A stretch of 64,000 nt of DNA, from NCBI GenBank assembly GCA_907164885.2, contig OU015490.1:206054481-206118480 (forward strand). Direction: 5' to 3'. Shown in pieces: positions 47,846-59,700 of this stretch; positions within the stretch are counted from its first letter, which is position 1, and every line of letters begins with the position of its first letter. The translations under genes were made by a program, and so were the position numbers. Origin of the DNA: Dolomedes plantarius. Its lineage: Eukaryota > Arthropoda > Arachnida > Araneae > Dolomedidae. A model generated the notes under the pieces. It was not told the origin of the DNA and searched no databases. It saw only the letters and a program-made list of their open reading frames with translations.

Positions 47846-48046
47846 TGAGGTTGATGACCTTTCACTTTATGTACTATATGCCCAACCGTAATGTTTTCTA
47901 AAAACAATATCGTTCTCGTTTGATTAATTTTTTAATGTAATTTTTTTGCAATAAAGTTATCATTCAATTAAAAAAAGTCCCCTGTCGTGGTGCCCGGGGC
48001 GGACCCCCCCCCCCCGCCCCTACCTAGGTCTGCCAGTGTGTGTGCT

Positions 48047-48172
48047 TTCTTCGATGTGACAGGAATCCATCTTAATAATTGCCCTGACTTTGTTGGCATT
48101 GTGGTTAATAATGCTGCACATTCTGATAATAACTTTTTAAATACCCAAAATTATATCGGGCTGCCAGTTTGA
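48047..48172 (+). pseudogene. jockey-like LINE fragment, right part
   Basis: Directly after the hAT target duplication the frame reads FFDVTGIHLNNCPDFVGIVV and continues to a stop near 48172. Joined with 44760-44860 it places CPLC and HLNNCP at the spacing of the C-terminal zinc-knuckle-like tail of jockey-type proteins. This supports the idea that the hAT landed inside a LINE. Confidence 0.55.
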
Positions 48173-48339
48173 GACTCAAGGGGTAGAAAATGAGGTCTGG
48201 CGTAGGAAAGTAGGTTGTAAAGAATTTATTCCACTTTAATCTGTCGTTATATCGCATGGAGTTGCTTAATAGAGGTGTTTTCTGATCTATAATAGATAAG
48301 TTGCAAGAAAAATTGGCATTTTGTAAGGCCTGCTCTCAT

Positions 48340-49403
48340 TTAATTACATTTTACGGATGTAATTACATTTGTAATTGTGTAACAAATGTAATTACATTTT
48401 ATTATGTAATGTAATTACATTTTACGGAAAATGAAGTGTGAAATTTCAGTGATACAATTGTATCGGTAATAAAGCGGTACTAGCTCCAGCGAAGCGAGTA
48501 GAAAACTCTTTGGCGGATTCCTCAGATTAAAGAAAGTTTGGGAAAAATTGAAAGAATGGCTAGATTTATCTACAAGAATAAAAAATAAAATGGTAACGGC
48601 TGGTGAGAGGTTCTTTCCCTTTCCTTTCGCCAAGAGTTTAAACACATAAATATTTCGTATCTCTAACTTACCGATTAGATAGAACTGCTCTCAGTTTATG
48701 TTATGTAATTACATTTTACGGAAAATAAAGTGTGAAATTTCAATGATACAATTATATGGATGATAGAGCGGTGTTAGCTCCAATGAAGCGAGTTGAAACT
48801 GTGTTTCTGATTCCTCAGATAAAAGGAATTTTAGAGAAAATTGAAAGAATGGCCAGATTTATCTACAACAATAAAATATAAAATGACAACGACTGGCGAG
48901 AGATTCCTTCCATTTCCTTTCACTAAAAGTTTAAACACATAAATATTTCGTACTTTTAACTTACCGATTAGTTACAACCGCTCTCATTTTATGCTATGTA
49001 ATAACATTTTGCGAAAATTTAGGAGTGAAATTTCAATGAAACACTTGTATCGATGGTAGAGTGGTGTTATCTCCAGCGAAGCGAGTGGAAAACTGTGTGA
49101 CTGATTCCTCAGATAAAAGAAATTTTAGGGAAAAATTGAAAGAATGGCCAGAATTATCTACAAGAATAAATTATAAAATGGTAATGACCGGCGAGAGATT
49201 CCTTCCATTTCCTTTCACCATTAGTTTAAACACATAAATATTTCGTACTTTTAACTTACCGATTAGTTACAACCACTCTCGTTTTATGCTATGTAATAAC
49301 ATTTTACGGAAAATTAACCTTTAGCTTATGGGGCCCATTTTTCCCATTCTTTCATTAGAACGGGAAATTTCATAACCCCTTTGTAATAATGGCCATTAAG
49401 GGG

Positions 49404-49444
<41 letters not shown>

Positions 49445-49745
49445 TCATTCTTGGGCCCGTATTCTTGAGTTACATGCTGTCCCGCCCCGTAAGGAAAAGG
49501 ATAAGTGTGAAATTTTAATGATACCATTGTATCGGTGTTAGAGCTGTGTTAGATTCAGTGAAGCGAGTTGTGACTGACTCCTCAGATTAAAGAAATTTTA
49601 GGGCAAAAAGTGATAGGAAGGGCCGAATTTATCCACGGGAATAAAAAATAAAATAGTAATGGCTTGCAAGAGATCCCTTCCTTTTCCTTTCGCCAAGAGT
49701 TTCAACACATAAATATTTCGTACGTTTAACTTACCGATTACGGTG
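48340..49745. repeat. 294-bp satellite array
   Basis: ACATTTT(A/G)CG-AAA starts successive units at about 48418, 48712, 49005 and 49300, a period of 293-295 bp. Each unit carries AAGTGTGAAATTTCA, GAAGCGAGT, GATTCCTCAGAT, AATTGAAAGAATGGC, CCTTTCCTTTCG-type and AAACACATAAATATTTCGTA words. A fifth, shortened unit (49496-49745) follows an inserted segment. AT-rich TAATTACAT-rich sequence leads in at 48336. No coding capacity. Confidence 0.9.
49315..49495. other. inserted segment splitting the last satellite unit
   Basis: About 180 bp that is absent from the other units. It starts at TTAACCTTTAGC and contains TTAAGGGGG at 49397. A (TA)n tract (49411-49441) and GGGCCCGTATTCTTGAG follow. A TTAA-bounded MITE of about 80 bp plus a microsatellite is one reading. 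Confidence 0.4.
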
Positions 49746-52584
49746 AGTGACATGGTAGAAAGGGAAGAAAAAGAAATTCCCTCGATTTGCCGTAAAGCTT
49801 CTTTCTCACAGTTTTGCGGACACTTATCTATCTATTGAGAAAGTTTGGGTAAGTGGTGAGACCATTTTTATCCGACTAGACGCTTTTAGTACGAACTTTT
49901 CAAGAATGTTGTTTGATATATGTTTTTTTCTTTTTTTTTGCGGGGGGGGGGATATCTTTCAGTGAGTTAGTGTATCATATAAATCACTTTCGGAAGATTA
50001 ATAGAATCGATTTGTGATGTAATTGGGAAATGGGAAGAATGTATTAATAAGAATGTGTACGATCTAAATGTAGACGGAAATACCAAAATAAAAAAATACA
50101 TTTTATTCAGTCTTCATAAAATACTTCATATTTTTACTTTTATTTTTAAATAATTCATTATAATAATTATTTCATTTCAATCATCATATTGTTTGTAATT
50201 TGTGTTCTAATTGTGTTTCTGGTCAATAGATGGCAACACTATGAAAGTTTTTTTTTTTTTTTTTTTTACTTAAAGCTAAAATGTTTTTTTATTCTGTTCT
50301 TGTTGCACATTCGATTATGAGTAATGGCAAGTAAATGGCTAAGAAATGCTTAATCTGTTGTGGTGTATACTCTATTCTAAGCAATGTCATGAAAGTATTC
50401 AAAAATCGCTATGTTGGATGCGATTCCGTTTATTGTTTTTTCGTTAAGGATTCTGTGCAGATTATTGTTCAAGCTGTTGACATTTTAAAGTCAATTATTC
50501 ATTTTGTAAAACCTAATTCCGAAGGGTTATTAAGTCTATCATAAATTCAACAGTTATGTGTTAAACTGAAATCAATTATTAAATGCATTTTAAGGATACA
50601 TCCATGGAACTAATATTTTTAGTGTTTCCTTATTATTCAAATATTATTCATATGATGTTAAAGGTAAGCCATTGCAGTATTACCTTATTATAAGAAGAAG
50701 ATTGATTAGTTGCACTTAAACAAGAACATTAAATATTTTTGTTAATGGATTCTTATACAGTCCACTAAGATATAAAATTATAGTAATGAAATAACTGGCC
50801 CCATACATATCAAGAACCAAAGATATTTGCAGTTCCCAGCCTTTAGGTATTGAAAGACTTTTAGTAAAAATATCCCACCACTTTCAACAAAACTAAACCG
50901 GTCAGTAATAATTGTCTACCTTCTTCCTCTCACGCCTAAAATTACCATGGGGCTGGAAATTAAGTAAAAATAATTTTCAATCCCTCTTCTGCTTTGAAAT
51001 GGAAGGTAAATCATATTTGTTTACCTCTCAAAATTAAAGCAAGTTAATTTTTTAAATGCAATGCAAAACTGAAAAATGTTTTTCTTGAAATTAGAAAACC
51101 GATATTTTGAAAATAGAAATTTTTAAAAGTGATAAATTCGGCTTTTTGTGTGAATTGCATATAATTATTCTTTGAAATTTACAAGCCGATTCACTTAAAT
51201 GTACAAAGACAGGCAGGGTGTTAAACAATTAGATATACCTAGAGGGTTCAGCGTTAAAGTGAACCAAGTGCATTTTTTTGTCATTTTACAATAACACTGA
51301 ACATCATATTTTTCAATGCAATAGAAAATCAAGTCCGTAGAATAAATTTTGCGTTATTGAAGTAGAAAAAATAAACAGAATTCAATGATTAATTAATACA
51401 TTTGAGTTGTTCAACTTTGACATTCTTAAAACTCTCTCTCATGGACTTAAATCAATTTAACTCTGAACACTCCATATGTCTAAAATTGTAATCATCCCAT
51501 ATTTAGATAAGTCAGGAGTCTAAGAGAATGACATAATAAACTATCGTTTAAATATGTTAAACAAAAGTAGGTTGCTGACTTTTTATTCCCTTGAATTTAA
51601 CATCTCTATAACAATATTTAATGATGAATGTAAAACATATATCTTGAAATTGCTGCATCATATGAGTGTGTCGGTGAAACTATGTAAGGTCAATAAATGC
51701 TTATATAACTGTCGTGCGAGCTTTGAAGGTCAAAGTCAAGGTAGTATGGTTTACGGGGTACGTAGCAATAAGAAGCATCGCACTGCTTACACCTCCGAAC
51801 GGATAGAATTAATAAGCATATAGAAATTTTTCAGTAGTGATATATTTTGCCAGAGAGAAATATTGAAAATCATTTGGTTGTTGCCTGGATCCGTAAATGA
51901 TCCTAGATCAGTCTGGCCTTAAATATTCAGATTTCTCCGGCTGAAGGAGAAAACCGAAAGATAAATGTGCCTTATGCATAGTAGATACATTGACAATGAC
52001 TAGCACTGCAATGAAACATTTATTCTCATGTAACGCATGCTTTCTATAATATCATGGTAAACATTGAGATGAGAAATGAAGCTACAATGCAGTATGGAAG
52101 AAAAAATGGAATTAATTTTTTTTATATAATTTCTCAGTAATGTGACTTTAATAATTCAATTTAATATGAATCTGTTATTGTTACTGGCTGAACAAGTGGT
52201 TTTACAAGGACACAGTAATTTTCGACAGCATAACCAAGCTAAATAGATCCAGAAATTGAACATTAGAATATTAGGAGACTGAAGTTTGTACATAAATCAG
52301 CGACAACCTTACAAAACTACATTCTTAAATTTTCTACACACACACACATATACATAATAATAATATAATGTTATAATTTTGGTGTTAATATATAGAAAAT
52401 ATTAACAGTTATTTTAAAATTGCAATAATTTAAAGTGTGAGATTTATCGTGCTATTACTCCATGTGGATTTAATTTCACTGCAAGGTAGTAGCTTTAATC
52501 TATTAGGTATTTCTTTACCATTTAACCAAAGATACCCTTGTAGCCTTTTTGTTGCCATTAAGGCTGCTATGTAATATCTCTATT
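49746..52584. other. gene-free AT-rich DNA
   Basis: Includes a G-tract (49942-49950) and a 22-base T-tract (50247-50268). The frames at 50335-50544 and 51554-51823 are the longest, and neither shows a recognisable domain or splice-supported structure. Confidence 0.45.
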
Positions 52585-52587
52585 AAA

Positions 52588-52945
52588 CCTTCACCTCAAT
52601 GTTAACCTATGGAGAAAATTTGTCAAAGAATTGCCCACCTGGATTTAAATTTTTTTTTATTGAATTCGTAATAGAGAAAAAAAATTACACCTTGGTGCAT
52701 TTTTAGTTTTTTTAAGACAAATAATATTTTTAAATTTAAATTATTCGCGGAGAAAATATGGTCTATCGTGTTTTAAACTCTTCTAAATTCATTTGGGGTA
52801 CGAAATTTATGAAATAAGTCCTGTTGTATATTGCAGAAAGGCACATGCTATCTTTAAAAACCATTTTTATTGAATCATGATCAATTATGTACTTGCAAAT
52901 AGTAGACAAAATTTCTCCACAGATTAACTTCGAGGAGGGGGAGGG
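52588..52945. mobile_element. MITE with ~30-bp inverted ends
   Basis: The left end AATGTTAACCTATGGAGAAA (from 52593) continues ATTTGTC and is mirrored at 52906-52935, where the inverse reads AAGTTAATCTGTGGAGAAAT. The interior matches 24497-24760 on the opposite strand. It has no coding capacity. The family therefore has at least two copies in this window. Confidence 0.65.
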
Positions 52946-53199
52946 AGAATCGAATAGGGTTAGTACACAACACCCTTAACCTGGTCCTTACCAAGATTTA
53001 ATGTTTCTTTCACTTATTTTGTCATCATCTTCTAATCAATATGCGTAATTGAACTACAAATAAAAATTACATATGTGTATTGCAATTTTATTTTATATAA
53101 TTATTTATTATTGATGTAACATGATATATAAATTTTCAAAGGATTTGATAATATAAAATGCACGTTGAGGAAATTACATTCGTATAAATGTCTGAGTAA

Positions 53200-53565
53200 T
53201 ATATAATTGAGAATATGCAACTGAACCGAGTGCATGTCAGCTTTTTCAAAACTTATATTTTAATAATTTTTAATTTCCAGTGGTTAGTTTTTAAACTTGA
53301 TTACGTAAGCACAATAGACTCATATAAAAATAATGATCTAAACTCCGTGTTAATATATGCATTTTATTTCCAATAGATAGTTTATAAAATTCGTTAAATG
53401 ATGCAAAATATGCTCATATAAAAATAATGATCTAAATTTGGTGTTATTATATATTTCTAATTTCCAGTGGATACTTTTTATACTTTGCTACGCTATTCGC
53501 AATTTTTTCATAATTATCTGAGTTTGGAGTTAATATATACGAATGTTTATGTCTGGAAAATAAAT
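53200..53565. repeat. ~100-bp minisatellite, three to four units
   Basis: AATTTCCAGTGG-TA-TTTTTA occurs at about 53272, 53368 and 53460. CTCATATAAAAATAATGATC occurs at about 53320 and 53413. A GGAGTTAATATAT-type word follows each. The period is about 93-100 bp. Confidence 0.7.
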
Positions 53566-54246
53566 AAATAAATATTACAACGGAAGCAATTTTTGATTAC
53601 GCAGAGTTATAAACATCTACTTCTATAATCCAATAAAAATGGAAATAACTTATGTGCTCCGATTTGAGTGTTTTAAAAACTTTCTATCCTTTAGTACGTG
53701 ATACGGATGCAGTTAAAAGCTAAGACAGGATTGAGAGTTATATTCCTCATGAGTATTCGAATAGCCATTGAACAAATGTAGACAGTCGAGCGTACCACAA
53801 GGACAACTGACTGTAGAAGCTTCCATTAGTCATCATTTACTCTGCTTCCAGCTACGAAATGATGATGTAAAGCTCTTGAGGCATCTATCGCTTTTAGCTT
53901 CCCTACTGAGGGACCAGTCTGGAATCACAAAGGTAGTACCAGAGACGGTTACATTTTTCTTGTAGTTTTCTTGTTTGAAATATTTATTTCTGTTTGGGAT
54001 CATATCCAATTCAAACATTTTCACTATTTTATGAATATTTAAAATGCTATTTGTGATTAATGTCAATCAAATATGGCTGGTGTTGGTTTGCTGGAAACGT
54101 TACGATTTATATTATAGTATAATAATGAATCGTTCACCGTGTTTAATGTCTCAATAAAAATCTGCTTTCTTCGTGTTTTAATCGTTTTTTATGGGGAAGG
54201 GAGAAGAGATTTTTGAATTGCGAAGAAATCCCAATTAAAAAATGCC
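53566..54246. other. gene-free AT-rich DNA
   Basis: No recognised feature. Short frames on both strands at 53768-54066 overlap each other and have no domain. Confidence 0.45.
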
Positions 54247-54502
54247 ATATCGCCTTCTCCTTTCAACAACGTCATACCTCAAAAATCGGCGATTTTTAGT
54301 TATGCTTGTTTTCAAAATACCCTGAAAGAGTAGTATATCCCTGGAAAATCAACCTATCTCACCGCTCAATATTTTGCCGCTAGAGAGCAGAATTAAAATT
54401 TATTTCCATTACATTTCAATGAAATTTTAAACTTTCAAATCACTCTCCTGAAAAATCTTGTTTTTTTGAGATATGACGTTGTTGAAAGGAGTGTACGATA
54501 TA
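54247..54502. mobile_element. 256-bp MITE
   Basis: The left end ATATCGCCTTCTCCTTTCAA continues CAACGTCATACCTCAAAAA. It is mirrored at 54462-54502, where the inverse reads ATATCGTACACTCCTTTCAA then CAACGTCATATCTCAAAAAAA. The interior is AT-rich and non-coding. Confidence 0.75.
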
Positions 54503-55148
54503 GAATTTCTCATTAGTTTCCAAAATATTTTTCTGTACACAATTTTGCAAAATTCCAAATCATGATCTCACTATAATGTAAGATGAAACTCTGTTATAAT
54601 TAACTATCATACATATTGCTTCTACAAATAGAAGGCAAATTTTTCAAATGAGTAATAACTTCAAAGTATTAATAATCAAACTGAGACACAAAAAATGTTC
54701 TCTTTAAAGTTATTTAATTGCTGTTAATTATTCCTCTTATATTACATTATTGTAAGGGAGGACAGACAGTTTTAAACGATAAAGGAAAATCAGAAGCATA
54801 AAATAATTGAATTATTTTTTTAATTTGGAATGTATGAATTTGCAAGTACAATGCATGATAAAAATATATAATTTTGGACCCTTATAAAAATTGCTTTTGA
54901 TGTCAGTTCCTAAATATGTAAATAGGGATTTAAATCTAAATACGCGTGTAATCAGATATTCAACATCAATTAGTAAAGACTCACTTTCTTAGTTTACAAA
55001 AAGCATTTTTTTTCCTCACTAAATCAATTTTCAGCCAGTAAAAATATTTTCATAGGGCGGGAGTATTTATGTCACCCCACAGAGGAAATTTTGAAATACT
55101 GGATGTCTTCAGTTTATGACAAATTTCAAAAAAAAATTATTTATAATA
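54503..55148. other. gene-free AT-rich DNA
   Basis: No gene, RNA or repeat recognised. Confidence 0.45.
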
Positions 55149-55735
55149 CAGGTGTTTCAAAAAGAATCGTCCGATTTAAAAAAAAATCATAACTATTCAT
55201 CTTTTAATCCATTTTGATCGAATAATGTATAGGCAGAAACAGGGAAATCTCGAGTTTCACGCAGTTGCCGACAAGTAGCGCTAACGCGCTGTCTTCGCCC
55301 GCCAATTCAGTGTTTGTAAAGATGTCGACTGAACAACAGAAATCATTTTGTGTTCTACTCTTCGCAAAGTGAGAGTTCGTAACAACATTTCAGCTTGATT
55401 TTCGTCGAAAAAACCCTGGTAAATTGAAGTTCCTAGCTCTCAGAGCATTAGGCGATGGTATAAACAATTCAAAGACACGGCATGTCTGTGTACCCATAAC
55501 AGCTTTGGAATAAGTGTACGTAGACATGCCCGCAAAAGTTTCGAACGAATTTGCTTGCCATATACACTTATGTCGTGCATCCAAATGTGGGCATATTGAG
55601 CACCTTTAATTTGGTTTGTAAAAAAAAAAACTTTATGATTAGCCATGTAATATAAAATTAATTTTAAGTTTTTATGTTCAATATTTTTTATAATATACAC
55701 ATTTCAAATAGGATGATTCTTTTTTAAACACCATG
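55149..55735 (+). mobile_element. internally deleted Tc1/mariner-type (DUF4817-like) element
   Basis: A 587-bp unit lies between TA dinucleotides (55147-55148, 55736-55737). The ends match: CAGGTGTTTCAAAAAGAATC on the left and, inverted, CATGGTGTTTAAAAAAGAATC-like on the right, followed by CGTCCGATTT and ATCCTATTT. It keeps only the 5' part of a transposase gene and is non-autonomous. Confidence 0.8.
55322..55585 (+). pseudogene. N-terminal helix-turn-helix fragment of the transposase
   Basis: From ATG 55322 the frame reads MSTEQQKSFCVLLFAK and then a stop. A shifted frame continues with a basic LDFRRKNPGK stretch, and a further one gives SIRRWYKQFKDTACLCT and ARKSFERIC. This order matches the N-terminal helix-turn-helix region of the DUF4817-bearing transposases common in arthropods. 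Everything after it, including the catalytic DDE domain, is missing. Confidence 0.7.
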
Positions 55736-55787
55736 TATATTAAATATGAAAGGGTAAAAACGTTTTCCTGTAAGAAAAAATGAAAAC

Positions 55788-56645
55788 ATGACCGGGAAAA
55801 CTCATCCTAAGACTGTTCGTACGCAGGTAAATATCAAGAAAGTGAAGTCTTTGATCCTAAAAGAAAATCCGCCGCACTCAAAGATCCATTGCATACAAAC
55901 TAGGAATATATTCTGGCACTGTAAGTAAAATCATTCATACATAGCTGAAGTTTAAAAAGACGTTTAAACCCAAAGTTCATCTGCTTTTACCAAAGGATAT
56001 TGCACTCGATGAAGCATGGATATTTTTAAGTGACTGGAATAAAAGAGATGAATTTTCTGTTGCTCAACTGACCTCAATGACCGTACGAAAGGACTTCGTC
56101 AGTGTACAGAAATATTCCGAATTGAATTCATGATTTTCGCAGGATTTTGTTACAGTGACAAAATAAAAAAATATAAAAAGTCTCAAGTAAAGCCAAAATT
56201 TATTCACTCTACTATCAGCAGAATATTTTAGAACCAACTTTTGAAGAAGATATTCCAGTCTTATATGGTTAGGGCATTGATAAAATTGAGCTTCATATGG
56301 ACACTTCCTCAAGTCACATGTCTAAATCAACTGCCGCTTATTTAGAAAAGAAATAATCAGAGAGAGGAATGAAGTGTATCCCATTTAAGGAAATACCTGT
56401 AAAATCCCATGCCGCTTCTCCAATGGGCTTTTGCGTTCTAGTTTTATTAAAACGAGCCTTAGGAAAACGGCATCCAAGACACTGAACGGACTTTGGAAAT
56501 CGGTCCAAGAGGAATGGGGTAAAATTGACATCACAGTACTAAGAAAAGGTTTACTTTCATGGAAAAATTCGAGCTAGAGCTATTGTCAAGAACCATGGCT
56601 ATCAGATAGAAGAAAATCGCCGGAAAAATAACGCATGTATACATA
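55788..56645 (+). pseudogene. Tc1/mariner-superfamily transposase pseudogene
   Basis: From ATG 55788 the reading gives MTGKTHPKTVRTQVNIKKVK, then in another frame RSIAYKLGIYSGTVSKIIH, a helix-turn-helix. IALDEAWIFLSDWNKRDEFS follows with the first catalytic Asp. ILEPTFEEDIPVLYG, ELHMDTSSSHMSKSTAAYLE (second Asp present) and SHAASPMGFC follow. From memory, relatives have SPDASPMDFC in that last block, so the acidic residues there are lost. LLKRALGKRHPR and RARAIVKNHGYQIEENRRK close the protein. Several stops and frameshifts. I did not find terminal repeats for this copy. Confidence 0.75.
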
Positions 56646-56649
56646 AAAC

Positions 56650-57487
56650 TTAACTATCAAAATCGTTTCCTTAAAGTGCGAACGAGCTTCTGTATATTAT
56701 AACTATCATGGTTATAAAACATCAAAAAAAAGTATACTTCACATTTTCTATTTCACTCGCTAGAAAATTTCTTAAAATTGCTTTTCATTTGAAATTCTCA
56801 GCAAATATTAACATTTTGTTCTGGTCTCTTACAATAAATCGTTGATATTCCTAAATATTTTCCGGAAAGAACGTATACGGTTCTGGAGTGACTTTTCTCT
56901 TTTCTTCTTATGCATCTGAAACATTTCTTTATGCTTCCCATATATATGTTTTAGAAGAGTCTTATTTCCTTGGGAATATGATTCCAGTCATTATACACAT
57001 AGCTTAGGAGTTTAGAATGTATGTATATATAAGACATTTAGAATTAGTATGAATATCAGCCTGTCGTAAAGTGAAACTAACTGAAAACGAAATATCTTAT
57101 ATATATTAATTATATAATTGATAAATATAATTTGTTGTTATAGATCCTCTCACCCACACCAGTTAATATAGGAAAAGAACTAAATTTGAAATTTTTTGAC
57201 ACCTCTTAAATTACGTACCTATTGCAAGCTTTTGGATTGGTGGCAGGCTATATTTTCCATGGGTTTGAGATACGCAGTCGAAAGGTATGTTTGGTGTTAG
57301 GAATTAGCATAAAATATTTGCCTTCGGACTGTTTTATGTCTCGTTATAAAATGACCAAACCACTCAAAAAAAGAAGAAAAAACCTATCCAGTTTATTTTT
57401 ATAGGGTTTATTTGCCCATGTTGTATTCAGCACTCGTGGAAATCAAATTTTGGTTTAATGTATTTTTATGAATTTTATTTAAATATA
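56650..57487. other. gene-free AT-rich DNA
   Basis: No recognised feature. Confidence 0.45.
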
Positions 57488-57978
57488 CACCTATACCTTG
57501 CTATATGGCCGCTCTTTATACGGCCTTTTCTCTATAACATCCATTTTTAATTATGACACTTTTTCGATTTACGGCCACAACAGCGGAATATGATGATGGC
57601 CGCATATTGTAGCTTACTTATTCTTCATGTTAATGTTAGTGATTATATTAAAACAGTTTTTAAACATTTTATTTTATGTTTTTTTATATGTATACATATG
57701 TGCATATAATTTCTTTTGTTTTTGTTTACATGTTTATTTCTTGTATTTCGATTTATTAACATAAATTGTACTTTATTTTTATGTAAGCATTTTATAGGAA
57801 ATAAAAAGAATAAAATGCTATATGATCTAAAAACTATATTATATATAAAAAATTGGAACAGATTCAATTAAATTTGTAGGGGTTTGTATCAAAATAATTG
57901 ATTCGTTATACGGCTTTTCGCTTTACGGCCAACTTTTCCGGAACGTATCTAGGCCATAAAGCGAGGTATGTATGGGTG
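57488..57978. mobile_element. pogo-like MITE
   Basis: A 491-bp unit lies between TA dinucleotides. The left end is CACCTATACCTTGCTATATG, and the right end, inverted, CACCCATACATACCTCGC then TTTATGGCC. Subterminal words TATGGCC, TACGGCC, TTACGGCC and CGTTATACGGC recur at both ends, resembling Tigger/pogo-type termini. AT-rich, non-coding interior. Confidence 0.65.
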
Positions 57979-57980
57979 TA

Positions 57981-58915
57981 TTTAAATTCAATTCTTTTCT
58001 ATATTAAGGATTTTTGGTTCGTATTAAATAAATACCACAAAACTAATATTTTTAATTTAATAAAACTTATTTTTAACTAATTACAGACTATTTGTTCTAG
58101 TGAGACCAGAAATCAATATTATCAAAAAATAGCAATTTTAAAATTTTTCATACATTTTTAAATCTCATAATTGGTGAAAGACAGTGATTTTTTTCTACTG
58201 CTGAAATTGCTTAATAGGCTTTCATCTTTAAGAACTTCGCTAAAATGCTTTTACCATAAACCAAAATAAATTTTAACGAACTGCAAATAATATGCTGTTT
58301 TTGCCCCGGGTTATTTAGGGAACGCAAGAGAGTATTACTCTTATTATACCACTTATCTGACTTCATGTAAGTAAGTGGCTTCATGTTACATTTTATTGTT
58401 GTTTGCAATTATCATCCACTTAGCTTCTTCAGCATCAGTTGACAACATTTGTCTAGACTAATGTGAGATTTTTTTTCTTTGTATAGTTTGGGAACGGAAG
58501 TTATGCTTCTTTCGTCTTTTCTGCAATAGTTATCATACTTATCCATTTTTTTAAAAATATACATGTCATTAAGTGTAGTTCTTAAGTGACTCATATTTTT
58601 GAAAGAGTTATAGATTTTGTATAATATTTATTATCCACTATGATTTATCATTGTTAGATAATTAAAACTGAATTTTTTAATTTAAATTTTAAAAATCTGG
58701 ATTTTATAATCCGTGATGTAATTTTGTAACACTGAGTATAATCGCATAAGTATTAATATTCCATTTCCATCTTAGATATTTCGAAGATTTGAAATGGAAT
58801 TTATAAAGTGTTTAATATACTATATTTTTTGGAGCATATAAGTTTCACATTCTGGAAAATATAGAACCTGCGGGTATTATATTTATCATGGTTACCCCTG
58901 TAAAATTGATGGTGA
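57981..58915. other. gene-free AT-rich DNA
   Basis: No recognised feature. A (TATG)n-type microsatellite at about 58919-58970 marks the right edge. Confidence 0.45.
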
Positions 58916-58974
58916 TTATTATGTATGTATGTATGTAAGTGTGTGTGTGTTTGTTTGTTTATGTATGTATTATC

Positions 58975-59700
58975 ATCCTTTAACAGAAAGTTGTTGCTGA
59001 TAGAAGCACGGAAAAGGCCAACATGAGGCAGTAGAACTTCAGCCATGTACCGTGCAGCGGTCATGGTCCCTATTTCAAGTACTTGTAGTGGTGTGCGGTC
59101 ATTGACCATGTTGCCTGCCCATACCATGATGCTACAAGTACCATATCGGTCCCTTTCCTGGATATTATCAGGACGGTACACGTCCAACTTCATGCTATAT
59201 CAGTTGCCGTCTACTATCAGAAGAAGGACTCAGCCGGGTCTCATCTGTGAACATGACATTGGCCCAGTCGCCATAGGTCCAATGGCGATACAGACAGCAG
59301 CATTGTAAACGGGTGCTACCTTGAACTCACGCAAGTGGGGCTCACAGAACAGGTCTTCAGGCGTATAGTCCTGTCTGTCGCAAACGTCTTGCAGCAGCTT
59401 TCTGCTCTTTCAGTTTATGTGGCAGCATAGAATTGACTTGACATTTGACCAGCTGTACTGCACCGGTTCCTGTTTGCCATTAGAACGATAGACTGATCGT
59501 CTTCGGCCGTCTTACAGCGAGGACGACCTCCTGGCTTGCGCTTGCTACACTGTCTACTGACTTGACACGCTGCCCAAAGCGTGGAAACAATACTGTGGGC
59601 GATATCGAATTCCCTAGAAACATTTGTGATATGTCGCTCTGTTCAGCTTTCCAATTATTCGTCCGCGTGTAAAATCCTCTAAATGATGTATGCTAGACAT
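58975..59700 (-). pseudogene. truncated Tc1-like transposase pseudogene
   Basis: From ATG 59700 the minus strand reads MSSIHHLEDFTRGRIIGKLN, a classic Tc1 N-terminal helix. Decayed frames follow to KLDVYRPDNIQERDRYGTCS, IMVWAGNMVNDRTPL, GTMTAARYMAEVLLPHVGLF and FLLKDDN, the second catalytic block. The coding sequence stops there at a (TATG)n microsatellite, so the final third with the catalytic Glu is missing. Several stops occur upstream. No terminal repeats were found. Confidence 0.75.

Larger units (their letters stand above)
44861..48038 (-). mobile_element. hAT element (ZMYM1/TTF type) with perfect 8-bp target duplication
   Basis: A 3178-bp insertion is bounded by the identical octamer TGTGTGCT at 44853-44860 and 48039-48046, the hAT signature. 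Terminal inverted repeats are CAGTGGCGTACCTAGAC on the left and CACTGGCAGACCTAGG, read inverted, on the right. Next to them are GGGGCCCGGGGCGG and GTCCGCCCCGGGC. The transposase lies on the minus strand, and a MITE and a SINE are inserted inside. A further fragment at 47719 looks like a Tigger terminus. Confidence 0.9.

Noticed and set aside
50335..50544. Small protein gene
   Set aside because: A 69-codon frame without recognised motif, neighbours or splice context in AT-rich DNA. Likely chance.
51554..51823. Small protein gene
   Set aside because: An 89-codon frame with no recognisable domain or signal. It cannot be supported from sequence alone.
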